Positions 1 through 7,484 of a stretch of 14,979 nucleotides of DNA are shown in pieces; position 1 is the stretch's first letter; each line of letters opens with the position of its first letter. The notes under the pieces are model-generated. The model saw only the letters and a list, made by a program, of their open reading frames with translations. It was not told the origin of the DNA and searched no databases. Source of the stretch: Synechococcales cyanobacterium PMM_0073 (GTDB lineage: Bacteria > Cyanobacteriota > Cyanobacteriia > Elainellales > Elainellaceae); the NCBI GenBank assembly GCA_949127695.1, contig CASBQH010000487.1:1-14979 (forward strand), in the 5' to 3' direction. The position numbers were made by a program, and so were the translations under genes.

Positions 1-759
1 ACCCAAAACGGCGGCTATGCCTCCGGCAACAATGCCGCCATTCGCCCAGCGCTCGCTCTGGAGCAGCCACCCGAATATTTTCACATTCTCAACCCAGATA
101 CGGTAGTACAGCCCGGTGCGGTTCAAACGCTGGTCGAATTTATGGCGCAGCATCCTGAGGTGGGGATTGCCGGGAGTCGTCTGCAAGATCCAGACGGCAC
201 GCCCCAATGCTCGGCCTTTCGCTTCCCCAATCTGCTGGGCGAAATTGAAGGCGGGCTGCGGCTGGGAACGATCTCTAAGCTGCTGGCCGACTGGCGCGTG
301 GTGCAGCCGATCCCAGAAGCCAATGCCCAAACCGACTGGGTGGCTGGAGCCAGCATGATTGTGCGGCGTCAGGTGTTTGAAACTGCTGGCTTAATGGATG
401 ACGACTATTTTCTTTACTACGAAGAGGTCGATTTTTGCTTGGCGGCAGCGCGGGCGGGCTGGTCTTGCTGGTACGTGCCTGCTAGCTGCGTCGTGCATTA
501 TGTCGGCAAGAGCACCGGCATTAGCGAGACGCGGCAGGTGAGCAAGCGAATTCCTACCTACTGGTTTGACTCACGCCGCCGCTACTTTGTCAAAAACCAC
601 GGCAGACTCTATGCCGCCTTGAGTGAAGTGGCTTTGGCCTCTAGCTACGCCGTCTGGCGCATGCGGCGCTTGGTGCAGCGCAAGCCTGATTCTGATCCGC
701 CCTACTTTTTGGTAGATTTGCTGCGGAACAGTACGCTGGTTAAAGGAGGAGAGATTTGA
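1..759 (+). CDS. Family 2 glycosyltransferase (rhamnosyltransferase-like), 5' end missing
   Basis: The reading frame is open from the first base, so the start lies outside the window; 252 residues are visible. It begins with NGGYASGNNAAIR and continues with YFHILNPDTVV. This is the GT-A region of WbbL-type GT2 enzymes, where NPD replaces the usual DXD metal/nucleotide-sugar motif. Further on come WVAGASMIVRR and YFLYYEEVDFCLAAARAGW, the acceptor and catalytic-base region of the family, then VVHYVGKSTG. The C-terminal part is basic and amphipathic, suggesting peripheral membrane association. It probably transfers a sugar from a nucleotide sugar to a growing surface polysaccharide or O-antigen; donor and acceptor cannot be told. 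About 60-90 N-terminal residues are probably missing compared with ~300-residue relatives. Its stop overlaps the start of the acetyltransferase, so the two are co-translated. Confidence 0.9.
   Translation, partial: TQNGGYASGNNAAIRPALALEQPPEYFHILNPDTVVQPGAVQTLVEFMAQHPEVGIAGSRLQDPDGTPQCSAFRFPNLLGEIEGGLRLGTISKLLADWRVVQPIPEANAQTDWVAGASMIVRRQVFETAGLMDDDYFLYYEEVDFCLAAARAGWSCWYVPASCVVHYVGKSTGISETRQVSKRIPTYWFDSRRRYFVKNHGRLYAALSEVALASSYAVWRMRRLVQRKPDSDPPYFLVDLLRNSTLVKGGEI
745..749 (+). promoter_or_regulatory. Ribosome binding site fixing a TTG start
   Basis: GGAGG within TAAAGGAGGAG lies six bases before the TTG at 756. It is the strongest Shine-Dalgarno match noticed in the window. It supports TTG initiation of the acetyltransferase inside the last codons of the glycosyltransferase. 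Confidence 0.75.
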
Positions 760-1325
760 CTCCACTCGAAACATCTCAGCATCAAGCTTCAGCATCTGCC
801 AGTCCGCTCAGCCTCTGGCAGCAGATTCAAGAAGACTGGCAGGCACATGAGCGCGACTGGACGCGCCCCGGCTTCCGAGCGGTGGCGGTGCATCGGTTTG
901 GCAACTGGCGCATGACGATTCAGCCGAAGCTGCTGCGTGCGCCGCTCAGCCTGCTCTACCAAATGCTCTACCGCAAAATCCGCAACGGCTACGGGATTGA
1001 GCTACCCTACACCACCCAGCTCGGACGGCGCGTGATCATTGAGCATCAAGGCGCAATTGTGATCCACGGCTATGCGGTGATTGGCGACGACTGTATTATT
1101 CGCCAAGGCGTGACGCTGGGCAACCGGACGCTGGAGCAGCCGCTGGATGCCCCCAAGCTGGGCAAGGGCGTGAACGTGGGCGCGGGCGCAAAGCTGTTGG
1201 GCAAGGTGGAAATTGGCGACGGTGCGGCAATTGGCGCGAATGCAGTGGTGCTGAATGACGTGCCCGCCCACCATCTGGCGGTGGGGATTCCAGCCAAAGT
1301 GCTGGCTCCCAAAGCCATGACATAA
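756..1325 (+). CDS. Serine acetyltransferase-like hexapeptide-repeat O-acetyltransferase
   Basis: This 189-residue protein belongs to the CysE/left-handed beta-helix acetyltransferases, which use acetyl-CoA. After an N-terminal helical part (residues ~15-80) come imperfect hexapeptide repeats from ~residue 90 to 180. They include VIIEHQGAIVIHG (His97 sits where CysE has its catalytic histidine in LDHATG), AVIGDDCIIRQGVTLG, VGAGAKLLGKVEIG and AIGANAVVLNDVP. It ends with HHLAVGIPAKVL, the family's typical exit from the helix. The length suits the short CysE-like enzymes of exopolysaccharide clusters rather than the ~270-residue E. coli CysE. The start is TTG, overlapping the upstream TGA as TTGA and backed by a strong ribosome binding site. 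The neighbouring glycosyltransferase suggests O-acetylation of a polysaccharide or sugar precursor. A role in cysteine synthesis remains possible. Confidence 0.85.
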   Translation: MTPLETSQHQASASASPLSLWQQIQEDWQAHERDWTRPGFRAVAVHRFGNWRMTIQPKLLRAPLSLLYQMLYRKIRNGYGIELPYTTQLGRRVIIEHQGAIVIHGYAVIGDDCIIRQGVTLGNRTLEQPLDAPKLGKGVNVGAGAKLLGKVEIGDGAAIGANAVVLNDVPAHHLAVGIPAKVLAPKAMT

Positions 1326-1345
1326 CGCAGCTAAAATCTGTACGC

Positions 1346-1379
1346 AAAAGCCTCCGAGACATACATCCCGGAGGCTTTT
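1346..1379. terminator. Bidirectional intrinsic terminator
   Basis: There is a perfect 11-bp inverted repeat, AAAAGCCTCCG at 1346-1356 and CGGAGGCTTTT at 1369-1379, with a 12-base loop. It gives a GC-rich stem followed by a T-run on either strand. It lies between the convergent acetyltransferase and petD genes and can end both transcripts. Confidence 0.88.
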
Positions 1380-1399
1380 ACTTGAAGCGAAGCTAGAGT

Positions 1400-1882
1400 C
1401 TAGAACAAGCCCAGCGTCAGCGACTTGTCGATCGGGAAAGTTGCCCCAATCCCCAACCAGAGGGTGACGGCAGTGCCAAACAGAAAGAAGGCCATCGCCA
1501 CCGGACGGCGGAAGGGATTTTGGAACTTGTTGACGTTCTCGATGAAGGGAATCAGCATGAGACCGATTGGAATTGCGCCCTGGCAGGCCACGCCCAGCAG
1601 CTTGTTAGGCAGCACGCGCAGAATCTGAAAGGTGGGGTAGAGATACCACTCTGGCAAAATTTCGAGCGGCGTGGCAAACGGGTTGCCCGGTTCGCCCACC
1701 AAAGCCGGATCTAGCACAGCCAGCGCTACGCAGCAGGCAATGGTGCCCAAGATCACGACGGGGAAAATATAGAGCAGGTCATTCGGCCAAGCGGGTTCGC
1801 CGTAGTAGTTGTGACCCATGCCCTTCTTTAGCTTTTCACGTAAAACCGGATCGGCCAGATCCGGCTTCTTAACGGTTGCCAT
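1400..1882 (-). CDS. petD: Cytochrome b6f complex subunit IV
   Basis: This 160-residue protein has the usual length of cyanobacterial PetD. Subunit IV corresponds to the C-terminal part of mitochondrial cytochrome b and, with PetB, forms the quinol-oxidising core of the thylakoid b6f complex. The conserved N-terminus ([26 protein letters not shown]) is present. The PEWY motif of the quinol oxidation (Qo) site is at residues 77-80, with Glu78 the proton acceptor known from the family. [13 protein letters not shown] leads into the last helix. Three membrane helices are evident at about 36-56, 94-114 and 127-147. The ATG at 1882 has an AGAGGA ribosome binding site (1890-1895). The gene lies 135 bp downstream of petB in the same orientation, as is usual in cyanobacteria, and ends before the shared terminator. 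Confidence 0.98.
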   Translation of the reverse strand: MATVKKPDLADPVLREKLKKGMGHNYYGEPAWPNDLLYIFPVVILGTIACCVALAVLDPALVGEPGNPFATPLEILPEWYLYPTFQILRVLPNKLLGVACQGAIPIGLMLIPFIENVNKFQNPFRRPVAMAFFLFGTAVTLWLGIGATFPIDKSLTLGLF

Positions 1883-1889
1883 AGCGGTG

Positions 1890-1895
1890 TCCTCT
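1890..1895 (-). promoter_or_regulatory. petD ribosome binding site
   Basis: On the minus strand AGAGGA lies seven bases before the petD ATG. The 135-bp petB-petD spacer is otherwise without obvious signals. A small imperfect hairpin around AGCCAGTGGCT (about 1950-1960) is too weak to call a terminator. Confidence 0.6.
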
Positions 1896-2017
1896 CAATA
1901 GATAGAGTCGATTTGGATAAATTGCGGATGAGTATGAGCCAAGTAGCAAGCCAGTGGCTATCTACTTATCTTAAGGGAAGCCAGCCGCAGGGGTTAGCGT
2001 TTAGAGCGATGAACTAC

Positions 2018-2686
2018 TTAGAGCGGGCCAGAGATGCCCTGCTTGCGGATCATCAGGAAGTGGAGCAGCATGAACACCGCAATCAGCCAAGGCAGCACAA
2101 AGGTATGCAGGCTGTAGAAGCGGGTGAGGGTAGGCTGACCGACGCTTTCGCCACCCCGAATCAGCTCAACCATGGTGTTGCCCACGATCGGCAGAGCAGC
2201 CGGAACGCCGGACACAATCTTGACCGCCCAGTAGCCGACCTGATCCCAGGGGAGGGAGTAGCCCGTGACGCCAAAGGAAACGGTAATTACAGCCAGAATC
2301 ACGCCTGTGACCCAGGTGAGTTCGCGGGGCTTTTTGAAGCCGCCGGTCAGGTAGACCCGGAAGACATGCAGGATCATCATCAGCACCATCATGCTGGCCG
2401 ACCAGCGGTGGATGGAGCGAATCAGCCAGCCAAAGTTCACGTCGGTCATGAGGTATTGCACCGAGGTGAAGGCTTCGGCCACAGTGGGCTTGTAATAGAA
2501 GGTCATGGCGAATCCAGTCGCAAACTGGATGACGAAGCAGGTTAGAGTGATGCCCCCCAAGCAGTAGAAGATGTTGACATGGGGTGGCACATACTTACTG
2601 CTGATGTCATCAGCCAGCGCTTGAATCTCTAACCGCTCCTCGAACCATTGAAAAGCTTTTGAATCAGTTACCTGTTTAGTAAACAT
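2018..2686 (-). CDS. petB: Cytochrome b6
   Basis: This 222-residue cytochrome b6 is the transmembrane di-haem subunit of the b6f complex that moves electrons between the plastoquinol-oxidising and plastoquinone-reducing sides. Haem ligands are visible as two histidine pairs: His93 ([11 protein letters not shown]) and His107 (LHVFR), His194 (SLHTF) and His209 (LLHF). Cys42 (IFYCLGG) matches the cysteine that covalently holds haem c_n in b6f structures (Cys35 in the 215-residue numbering, an offset of 7 that also fits the histidines). Four hydrophobic helices and the [13 protein letters not shown] segment are present. The frame extends two codons further to a TTG at 2692. The ATG at 2686, giving [10 protein letters not shown], is chosen because it matches the 222-residue cyanobacterial form. 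Translation signals upstream are weak. sdhA lies upstream on the same strand, 163 bp away. Confidence 0.98.
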   Translation of the reverse strand: MFTKQVTDSKAFQWFEERLEIQALADDISSKYVPPHVNIFYCLGGITLTCFVIQFATGFAMTFYYKPTVAEAFTSVQYLMTDVNFGWLIRSIHRWSASMMVLMMILHVFRVYLTGGFKKPRELTWVTGVILAVITVSFGVTGYSLPWDQVGYWAVKIVSGVPAALPIVGNTMVELIRGGESVGQPTLTRFYSLHTFVLPWLIAVFMLLHFLMIRKQGISGPL

Positions 2687-2713
2687 GAACAACAGTTCCG
2701 GGAGTGTTTATAT

Positions 2714-2731
2714 ACTGTCAATAAATGTAAC
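2714..2731 (-). promoter_or_regulatory. HLR1-like (RpaB) box upstream of petB
   Basis: On the minus strand the sequence reads GTTACATT-TA-TTGACAGT. The described HLR1 consensus is (G/T)TTACA(T/A)(T/A), two bases, then the same octamer again. The first half matches 8 of 8 positions and the second 6 of 8, at the exact spacing. It lies about 27-45 bases before the petB ATG and runs into an AT-rich TATATAAA stretch that could be a -10 region. RpaB binding is inferred, not shown; the match could be chance in an AT-rich spacer. Confidence 0.4.
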
Positions 2732-2849
2732 ACAGTTCTCAGGTATTTTGGCGTCAGGAAACGGTTGACTGAGCAGGGTTTGAGGGCAATTGAATACTTA
2801 AACAAACGTTAAGTGAAGCCAACTCTCAGGCAGCGGCAGCGGCTTATCT

Positions 2850-4577
2850 CTAGTATTTGCGCTCCTGCGGCTCAAACCGGTTAATCACCACCGGCATGTA
2901 GCCAAGCTCAATTCCGGCAGGCGAATAGTAAGCCAGCGTATGCTTCAAAAAATTAGCATCATCGCGCTCTGGAAAATCTTCGCGGGAATGCGCCCCTCGG
3001 CTCTCTGTGCGGTTTATCGCCCCGCTCAAGATAATCTCGCCCACCAGCATCAGGCTTTGCAGCTCCAGCGCCTCAGTTAGCTCAGTGTTAAATAGCCTGC
3101 CCTTGTCATCTAGATAGACCTGCTCAGCCTTCTGGCGCAGCGCCCGCAGCTGTTCTAAGCCCTGCTGCATCAAGTCCTGGCTGCGAAACACGCCGCAATA
3201 TTCGGTCATGCAGTCCTGGAATTCCTGACGCACTTGAGCAATCCGGTGCAGTCCGGGCTGGTCAATCAGCTGCTGAATTTGCTGCTTAGCCTGACTTAGA
3301 TAAGCCTGCTCGTCTAGCTCAGGCAGCGTTCGCTTCTGAATATATTGGGCGATCGCTGCGCCAGTGCGGCGACCATAGACGACGCATTCGAGCAGCGAGT
3401 TGCTGCCCAGCCGATTTGCGCCATGCACCGAGACACAGGCCGTTTCGCCCGCCGCGAAAAAACCCTCCACCAAACCCGTTGGGCTACTGCGAACTTGGCC
3501 ATCCGTGTTCACCGGAATCCCGCCCATTGAGTAATGAATCGTCGGGCGCACCGGAATCGGCTCTACCACGGCATCCACGCCCGCCAGCCGATGCGACTCT
3601 TCCCAGGCAAACGGAATCCGGCTCATGATCGTCTCGCGTCCCAGATGCCGCACGTCGAGCTGCACAAAGGGTCCACCCGCCGTCCCGTCCAAATTCACGC
3701 CTCGTCCTGCCCGCAGCTCTCTGGCAATCGCCCTAGAGGTGATATCGCGCGGGGCTAGCTCCATCCGGCTCGGCGCATAGCGCTGCATAAACCGCTCGCC
3801 ATCGCTGTTGATTAAGTAAGCCCCCTCGCCCCGCACGGCTTCAGAAATTAGCACGCCCGCCGGATATAGTCCAGTTGGGTGAAACTGGACAAACTCCATA
3901 TCTTCCAGCGGCAGTCCGGCGGCGGCAGTCATGGCCAGCCCGTCGCCAGTGGAGGCATAGTCATTGGAAGTGGTGTTAAAGACGCGGCCATAGCCGCCCG
4001 TGGCAAACATGACTGCCTTGGCGCGCAGCACCTGAATCTGAGCGTCCCGGATGCGAAACATGACTAAGCCTTTGGCCTGTCCAGCTTCCAAAATTAGCCG
4101 CATCACATACCACTCGTCATAGATCGCCACGCCATAGCGGCGCAGATTGTTGATTAGCTCATGCAGAATCGCATGTCCGGTTTTGTCGGCGGCATAGCAG
4201 GTGCGCTTGTGCGAATGGCCACCAAAGGCACGCTGGGCGATCCGGCCATCGGGCAACCGTGAGAACAGCACGCCCATATGCTCTAGATCAATCACCACCT
4301 CCGGCGCTTCGCGGGTGAGGATTTCGACCGCATCTTGGTCGGCCAGATAGTCAGAGCCTTTGACGGTATCGAAGGCATGGGCTTCCCAGGAGTCGGCCTC
4401 GTCTACGTTGCGGAGGGTGGCCGCCATGCCGCCCTGTGCCGCCACTGAGTGTGAGCGAATCGGGTGGGTTTTGGCGATTACGGCAATGCTGAGGCTGGGG
4501 TCAGTGCGGGCAATTTCGACGGCGGCTCGCGATCCGGCTAGTCCGCCGCCGACAATCACTACGTCATGCTCAATCAT
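2850..4577 (-). CDS. sdhA: Succinate dehydrogenase/fumarate reductase flavoprotein subunit
   Basis: This 575-residue FAD subunit oxidises succinate to fumarate and passes electrons to SdhB and then plastoquinone; in cyanobacteria it is a major respiratory donor. The Rossmann motif VGGGLAGSRAA is at residues 9-19. His43 in RSHSVAAQGG is the expected covalent FAD-binding histidine. FGGHSHKRTCYAADKTGHA (118-136) precedes FVQFHPTGLYP, with catalytic-site His233. Also visible are Arg277 in LAPRD, His348 in IHYSMGG, and Arg389 in ANRLGSNSLLE. The frame stays open 24 codons further, to 4649. That extension is only the translation of a 14-nt tandem repeat, so the ATG at 4577 (MIEHDVVIVGGG) is preferred; it matches cyanobacterial homologues. 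No Shine-Dalgarno precedes it. sdhB is absent here, as is common in cyanobacteria. FrdA activity cannot be excluded. Confidence 0.95.
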   Translation of the reverse strand: MIEHDVVIVGGGLAGSRAAVEIARTDPSLSIAVIAKTHPIRSHSVAAQGGMAATLRNVDEADSWEAHAFDTVKGSDYLADQDAVEILTREAPEVVIDLEHMGVLFSRLPDGRIAQRAFGGHSHKRTCYAADKTGHAILHELINNLRRYGVAIYDEWYVMRLILEAGQAKGLVMFRIRDAQIQVLRAKAVMFATGGYGRVFNTTSNDYASTGDGLAMTAAAGLPLEDMEFVQFHPTGLYPAGVLISEAVRGEGAYLINSDGERFMQRYAPSRMELAPRDITSRAIARELRAGRGVNLDGTAGGPFVQLDVRHLGRETIMSRIPFAWEESHRLAGVDAVVEPIPVRPTIHYSMGGIPVNTDGQVRSSPTGLVEGFFAAGETACVSVHGANRLGSNSLLECVVYGRRTGAAIAQYIQKRTLPELDEQAYLSQAKQQIQQLIDQPGLHRIAQVRQEFQDCMTEYCGVFRSQDLMQQGLEQLRALRQKAEQVYLDDKGRLFNTELTEALELQSLMLVGEIILSGAINRTESRGAHSREDFPERDDANFLKHTLAYYSPAGIELGYMPVVINRFEPQERKY

Positions 4578-4580
4578 GCT

Positions 4581-4639
4581 GGGTTGAAGTGGGTTGGGAT
4601 AAGTGGGTTGAGATAAGTGGGTTGGGATAAGTGGGTTGG
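4581..4639. repeat. 14-nt tandem repeat in the sdhA leader
   Basis: Three full copies of GGGTTGRGATAAGT (4591-4604, 4605-4618, 4619-4632) are flanked by a shortened copy GGGTTGAAGT (4581-4590) and a partial copy GGGTTGG (4633-4639). Full copies differ only at the R position. The array ends three bases before the sdhA ATG. The mRNA-sense strand is therefore C-rich and contains no G across it. Fourteen is not a multiple of three, so changes in copy number would shift any upstream-extended frame. This argues that the array is untranslated. Confidence 0.9.
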
Positions 4640-4868
4640 CACAAAACAAGGCGCTCTATTTATCCTGACGCAGATGCCATGAATTGCGCCAAAAGCCTCC
4701 GACTTCTTTAACAAGTTGAACCAATGGGTTTGGAGCTGATCGAGGAATAGAGACTGATGCAGATCACAGCCTGCAAGAGCGCCGCTTTTCCTGAACGCCC
4801 GCTACAGCCCTTGAAGTAAAAACTATACCGCCCCTGATCTGCTCAGCATCTCGTTTTGGCATCTGGCA

Positions 4869-7229
4869 ATGACCTGCGCCCCACTACTCAAATTATCCTC
4901 TGCACTCAGCGCTTCCGTGACCGACCTTCCTGACTCCAGTTTGGGATCAGCTCTGCGATCCAATCAGCAAACCTACGAACGGCTGCAAACTTGCCTCAGC
5001 CTTAGCCTGCGGCGGCAAATCTTTATTGGAGTCTGCGATGATCTGCGGCTGCGCGATCGGCTGGCGCTTCAGCTTCAGGTCGAATTTTCTGATGGGGCTG
5101 CCCGCCCGGGGGGCAGTCCAAATGCTAATGCCAGCAGCAATCTGAGACAGTCAGGCGAGTTGCCGCAGCTAGTAACGCTCGATCTCAACCTGCAAGATCC
5201 AAATCCACTGGCTCAAGTCAGCGACTGGCTGAGCCAAGCTGCCCAATCTAGACGAGTCGCGCCCGCCTTCCAAATTTTGGGCATCGAACGCCTAACGCGG
5301 CAGTCTGGGGTCTATCAAAATTTGTTTTTGGCCTATTTGCAAGAAATTGAAGCCTATTTGCCCGTGATTGAGTCAGGGCTGCTGCTCTGGATGACTCAGC
5401 CCTGGTTTCGGATGCTGCCTGAAGCGGCTCCCGAATTTTGGCGATGCCACACGGGCGTATTTGAGTTTGTGGGCGACCCAACACCGCTGCTCGCCAGCTC
5501 GCCCGAACGAATTCAGCTGGATTTCTCTAGCGGGTTCGCTGCTGCCGCCAGCCGCGACTGGGCAGATCGCAATTGGGCAGATCGCGCCCCGCAGCCCTCT
5601 ATATCGCCTGCAACGCCACCCACCAATCCTTGGCTGGCGCTAGCCGATGACTTAAGCGATGATCCCAATCGCTGGTATGAGCCAGAGCAGCCAGAGCCAG
5701 AGCAGCCAGAGCCAGAGCAGCCAGAGCTAGAGTCAGAGTCCAAATGGAATCTGAAGCGGCCTGCTGATTTACCAGAAATTGGCCAGTGGATTACCGATAG
5801 CGGGTTAGATATGAGCTGGCTAAAGCCGCCCGATCTAGAACCTGAGCTAGGATCTGCGGCAGAACCAGCAGCATCAAGTCAGGCGGCTCCGACCGCGACG
5901 CTAACTCCGCCTGCGCTACCGAGTCTGCGGCCTGATCCGCTAGATCCGCTAGAGAATTTAGATACATTAGAAGACCCTGGTTTACTGCAACATATCGGCT
6001 CGCTGCAACAGCAGTTGGCCATGCTAGAAGCCGATCAAGCCTCGCCGCTGCTGCTGGCCACCGCCTATCAAACGCTAGGTAATTTCTACCGAGACTGCAT
6101 TGAGCAGGGCGATTTGACCCCTGAAAACCTGGCAATGGCGATTCAGGCTTATGAACAGTCGCTGCAATGCCAAGCGGCCAATCAGCCCGCCGAGTTGCCC
6201 GCCGAGCTGCTCAATGACCTAGGCAATCTTTACTGGAGTCTGGCTCAAATTCGACCTGAGGCGGAAGAGACTATAGCCTGCCTACAGCGCGCTCTACAGC
6301 TTTACCAGCAGGCGCTAGAGAGCCTCGATCCGCAGCAGCGTGAAACCATTGCCATGCTGCAAAATAACTTGGGAGGTCTCTATGCCGACCTCGCGCATCA
6401 TCAAGAGCCAATCCGGCATCTGGAGCAATCGGTACAAGCCTATGAATATGCGCTGCAATGCCGCACCATTGCCGCTGACCCAATTCGCTATGCTTCCACC
6501 CAAAACAACCTCGGCACCACCTACTGGAATTTGGCACAGCATCAGCAGCCCGCTTTCAATTTGAAGCAGGCCATTGTCGCCTATGCCGAAGCTCTTCAGC
6601 ATTACCGGGCTGAGCAAGAGCCGCTGCATTACGCCATGATTCAAAACAACCTGGGCACCGCCTACTGGAATCTGGCGCAGTATCAGCCTGCCCAGGCCGC
6701 CAAAGACTCTCTGTTGCTGGCTTTGCTAGCCTACCAGGCGGCGCTGCAACATCGCACCCTAGAGCTGCATCCCACTGGGTTTGCCGCCAGCCAGAATAAT
6801 CTGGGCACCGCCTACTGGCATCTGGCGAGCCAAAGCACTGCCGCAGAACGCCGCAGCTATTTAGAGCAAGCCATTTTAGCCTACAAAACAGCGCTAGAGA
6901 CCGCCGACTACCTGCAAAGTGATCAGCCTGAGGCTCGGCTGAGCTTTGATCTGAGTGCAACCCGCAACAACCTGGGCTTGGCCTACTCTCATCTGGCGAG
7001 TGATCCAGAGACTGGAGCAGCGCTGGCCGATTATCTAGAGTCAGCGCTGCGGTATCACCTGCTGGCTTGGCAGGGCTGGGAGCATCAGGCTGCGCTGCGC
7101 CCAACCGCAGCTAGCTGTATTTTGCAAACGCTGCGCGCCTTTTATCGTGAGCTAGGGCTGGCTGGACAGCATCGGGCGATGACGCTGCTGCCCAGTCAGC
7201 TTTTAGCTGAAATTTTGCCAAAGCTATAG
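4869..7229 (+). CDS. TPR-repeat protein with degenerate ATPase-like N-terminal domain
   Basis: This 786-residue protein has three parts. Residues ~45-210 form a globular domain starting RQIFIGVCDDLRLRDRL and ending LLLWMTQPWFRMLPEAAPEFW then GVFEF. This recalls the N-terminal domain of many cyanobacterial TPR proteins, which looks like a P-loop fold, but no Walker A GxxxxGK(S/T) is present. Residues ~215-365 are a Pro/Glu/Asp-rich linker with three EPEQP copies (271-285). Residues ~395-715 hold about seven TPR-like units marked by (N)NLGxxYxxLA at roughly 402, 449, 498, 545, 592, 642 and 699, a period of 47-57 residues. No signal peptide or membrane helix is seen, so it is probably a cytosolic scaffold; its partner is unknown. 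The ATG at 4869 has no clear ribosome binding site, so the start is uncertain. A response regulator gene follows. Confidence 0.85.
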   Translation: MTCAPLLKLSSALSASVTDLPDSSLGSALRSNQQTYERLQTCLSLSLRRQIFIGVCDDLRLRDRLALQLQVEFSDGAARPGGSPNANASSNLRQSGELPQLVTLDLNLQDPNPLAQVSDWLSQAAQSRRVAPAFQILGIERLTRQSGVYQNLFLAYLQEIEAYLPVIESGLLLWMTQPWFRMLPEAAPEFWRCHTGVFEFVGDPTPLLASSPERIQLDFSSGFAAAASRDWADRNWADRAPQPSISPATPPTNPWLALADDLSDDPNRWYEPEQPEPEQPEPEQPELESESKWNLKRPADLPEIGQWITDSGLDMSWLKPPDLEPELGSAAEPAASSQAAPTATLTPPALPSLRPDPLDPLENLDTLEDPGLLQHIGSLQQQLAMLEADQASPLLLATAYQTLGNFYRDCIEQGDLTPENLAMAIQAYEQSLQCQAANQPAELPAELLNDLGNLYWSLAQIRPEAEETIACLQRALQLYQQALESLDPQQRETIAMLQNNLGGLYADLAHHQEPIRHLEQSVQAYEYALQCRTIAADPIRYASTQNNLGTTYWNLAQHQQPAFNLKQAIVAYAEALQHYRAEQEPLHYAMIQNNLGTAYWNLAQYQPAQAAKDSLLLALLAYQAALQHRTLELHPTGFAASQNNLGTAYWHLASQSTAAERRSYLEQAILAYKTALETADYLQSDQPEARLSFDLSATRNNLGLAYSHLASDPETGAALADYLESALRYHLLAWQGWEHQAALRPTAASCILQTLRAFYRELGLAGQHRAMTLLPSQLLAEILPKL
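5679..5723 (+). repeat. In-frame 15-nt tandem repeat encoding (EPEQP)x3
   Basis: GAGCCAGAGCAGCCA occurs three times without a mismatch at 5679-5693, 5694-5708 and 5709-5723. A degenerate GAGCTAGAG follows. It encodes EPEQP repeats in the linker of the TPR protein. The exact identity at DNA level suggests recent slippage expansion, and unit loss or gain would keep the frame. Confidence 0.9.
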
Positions 7230-7484
7230 CGCGAGTTTGGGCGCATTGAGGCGGATTGAGCAGGCGTGAGTCCAGCCTGATCCATCCAATTTACTGCACC
7301 GTACCGTAGCATAATGAAACAGGGTGGGTGTTCCAAGCTAGATAGGTTTAGCCGATCTGGAGCTGGCGGTAGCAGCGGCATCAGCGGCGGGCTATGCTGA
7401 GATGGGCTAGGCGGCTGGCCAAACCGCTTTACGGGTTTCTCAGTCTTGATCATAGTTTGAGACGAATTTAAGACGAAATTCAGC

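Noticed and set aside
1913..2545. 210-codon open frame on the plus strand opposite petB
   Set aside because: It is rich in His, Gln and Gly as expected of an antisense shadow, and it overlaps an unmistakable petB.
2786..2815. Pair of TTAA-containing octamers with 11-bp period (CTTAACGT/TTTAAGTA, minus strand) after sdhA
   Set aside because: The units differ from each other after TTAA and also read as an imperfect inverted repeat ACTTAA...TTAAGT; AT-rich coincidence is likely.
2820..2849. Possible terminator after sdhA (AAGCC...GGCTT on the minus strand)
   Set aside because: There is only a 5-bp stem with a ~20-base loop and no T-run; read-through into petB cannot be excluded.
3349..3356. 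HIP1 octamer GCGATCGC within sdhA
   Set aside because: Only one perfect copy was noticed in 15 kb, so it is not evidence of HIP1 enrichment or a site-specific role.
4578..4649. 24-residue N-terminal extension of SdhA
   Set aside because: It is the translation of the 14-nt tandem repeat. Homology begins at MIEHDVVIVGGG and the ATG at 4577 fits.
4816..4828. NtcA-like GTA...TAC upstream of the TPR gene
   Set aside because: The gap is seven bases instead of eight; probably chance.
6556..7104. 182-codon minus-strand frame within the TPR gene
   Set aside because: It is a shadow of the repetitive TPR coding sequence, with no recognisable domain or start signal.
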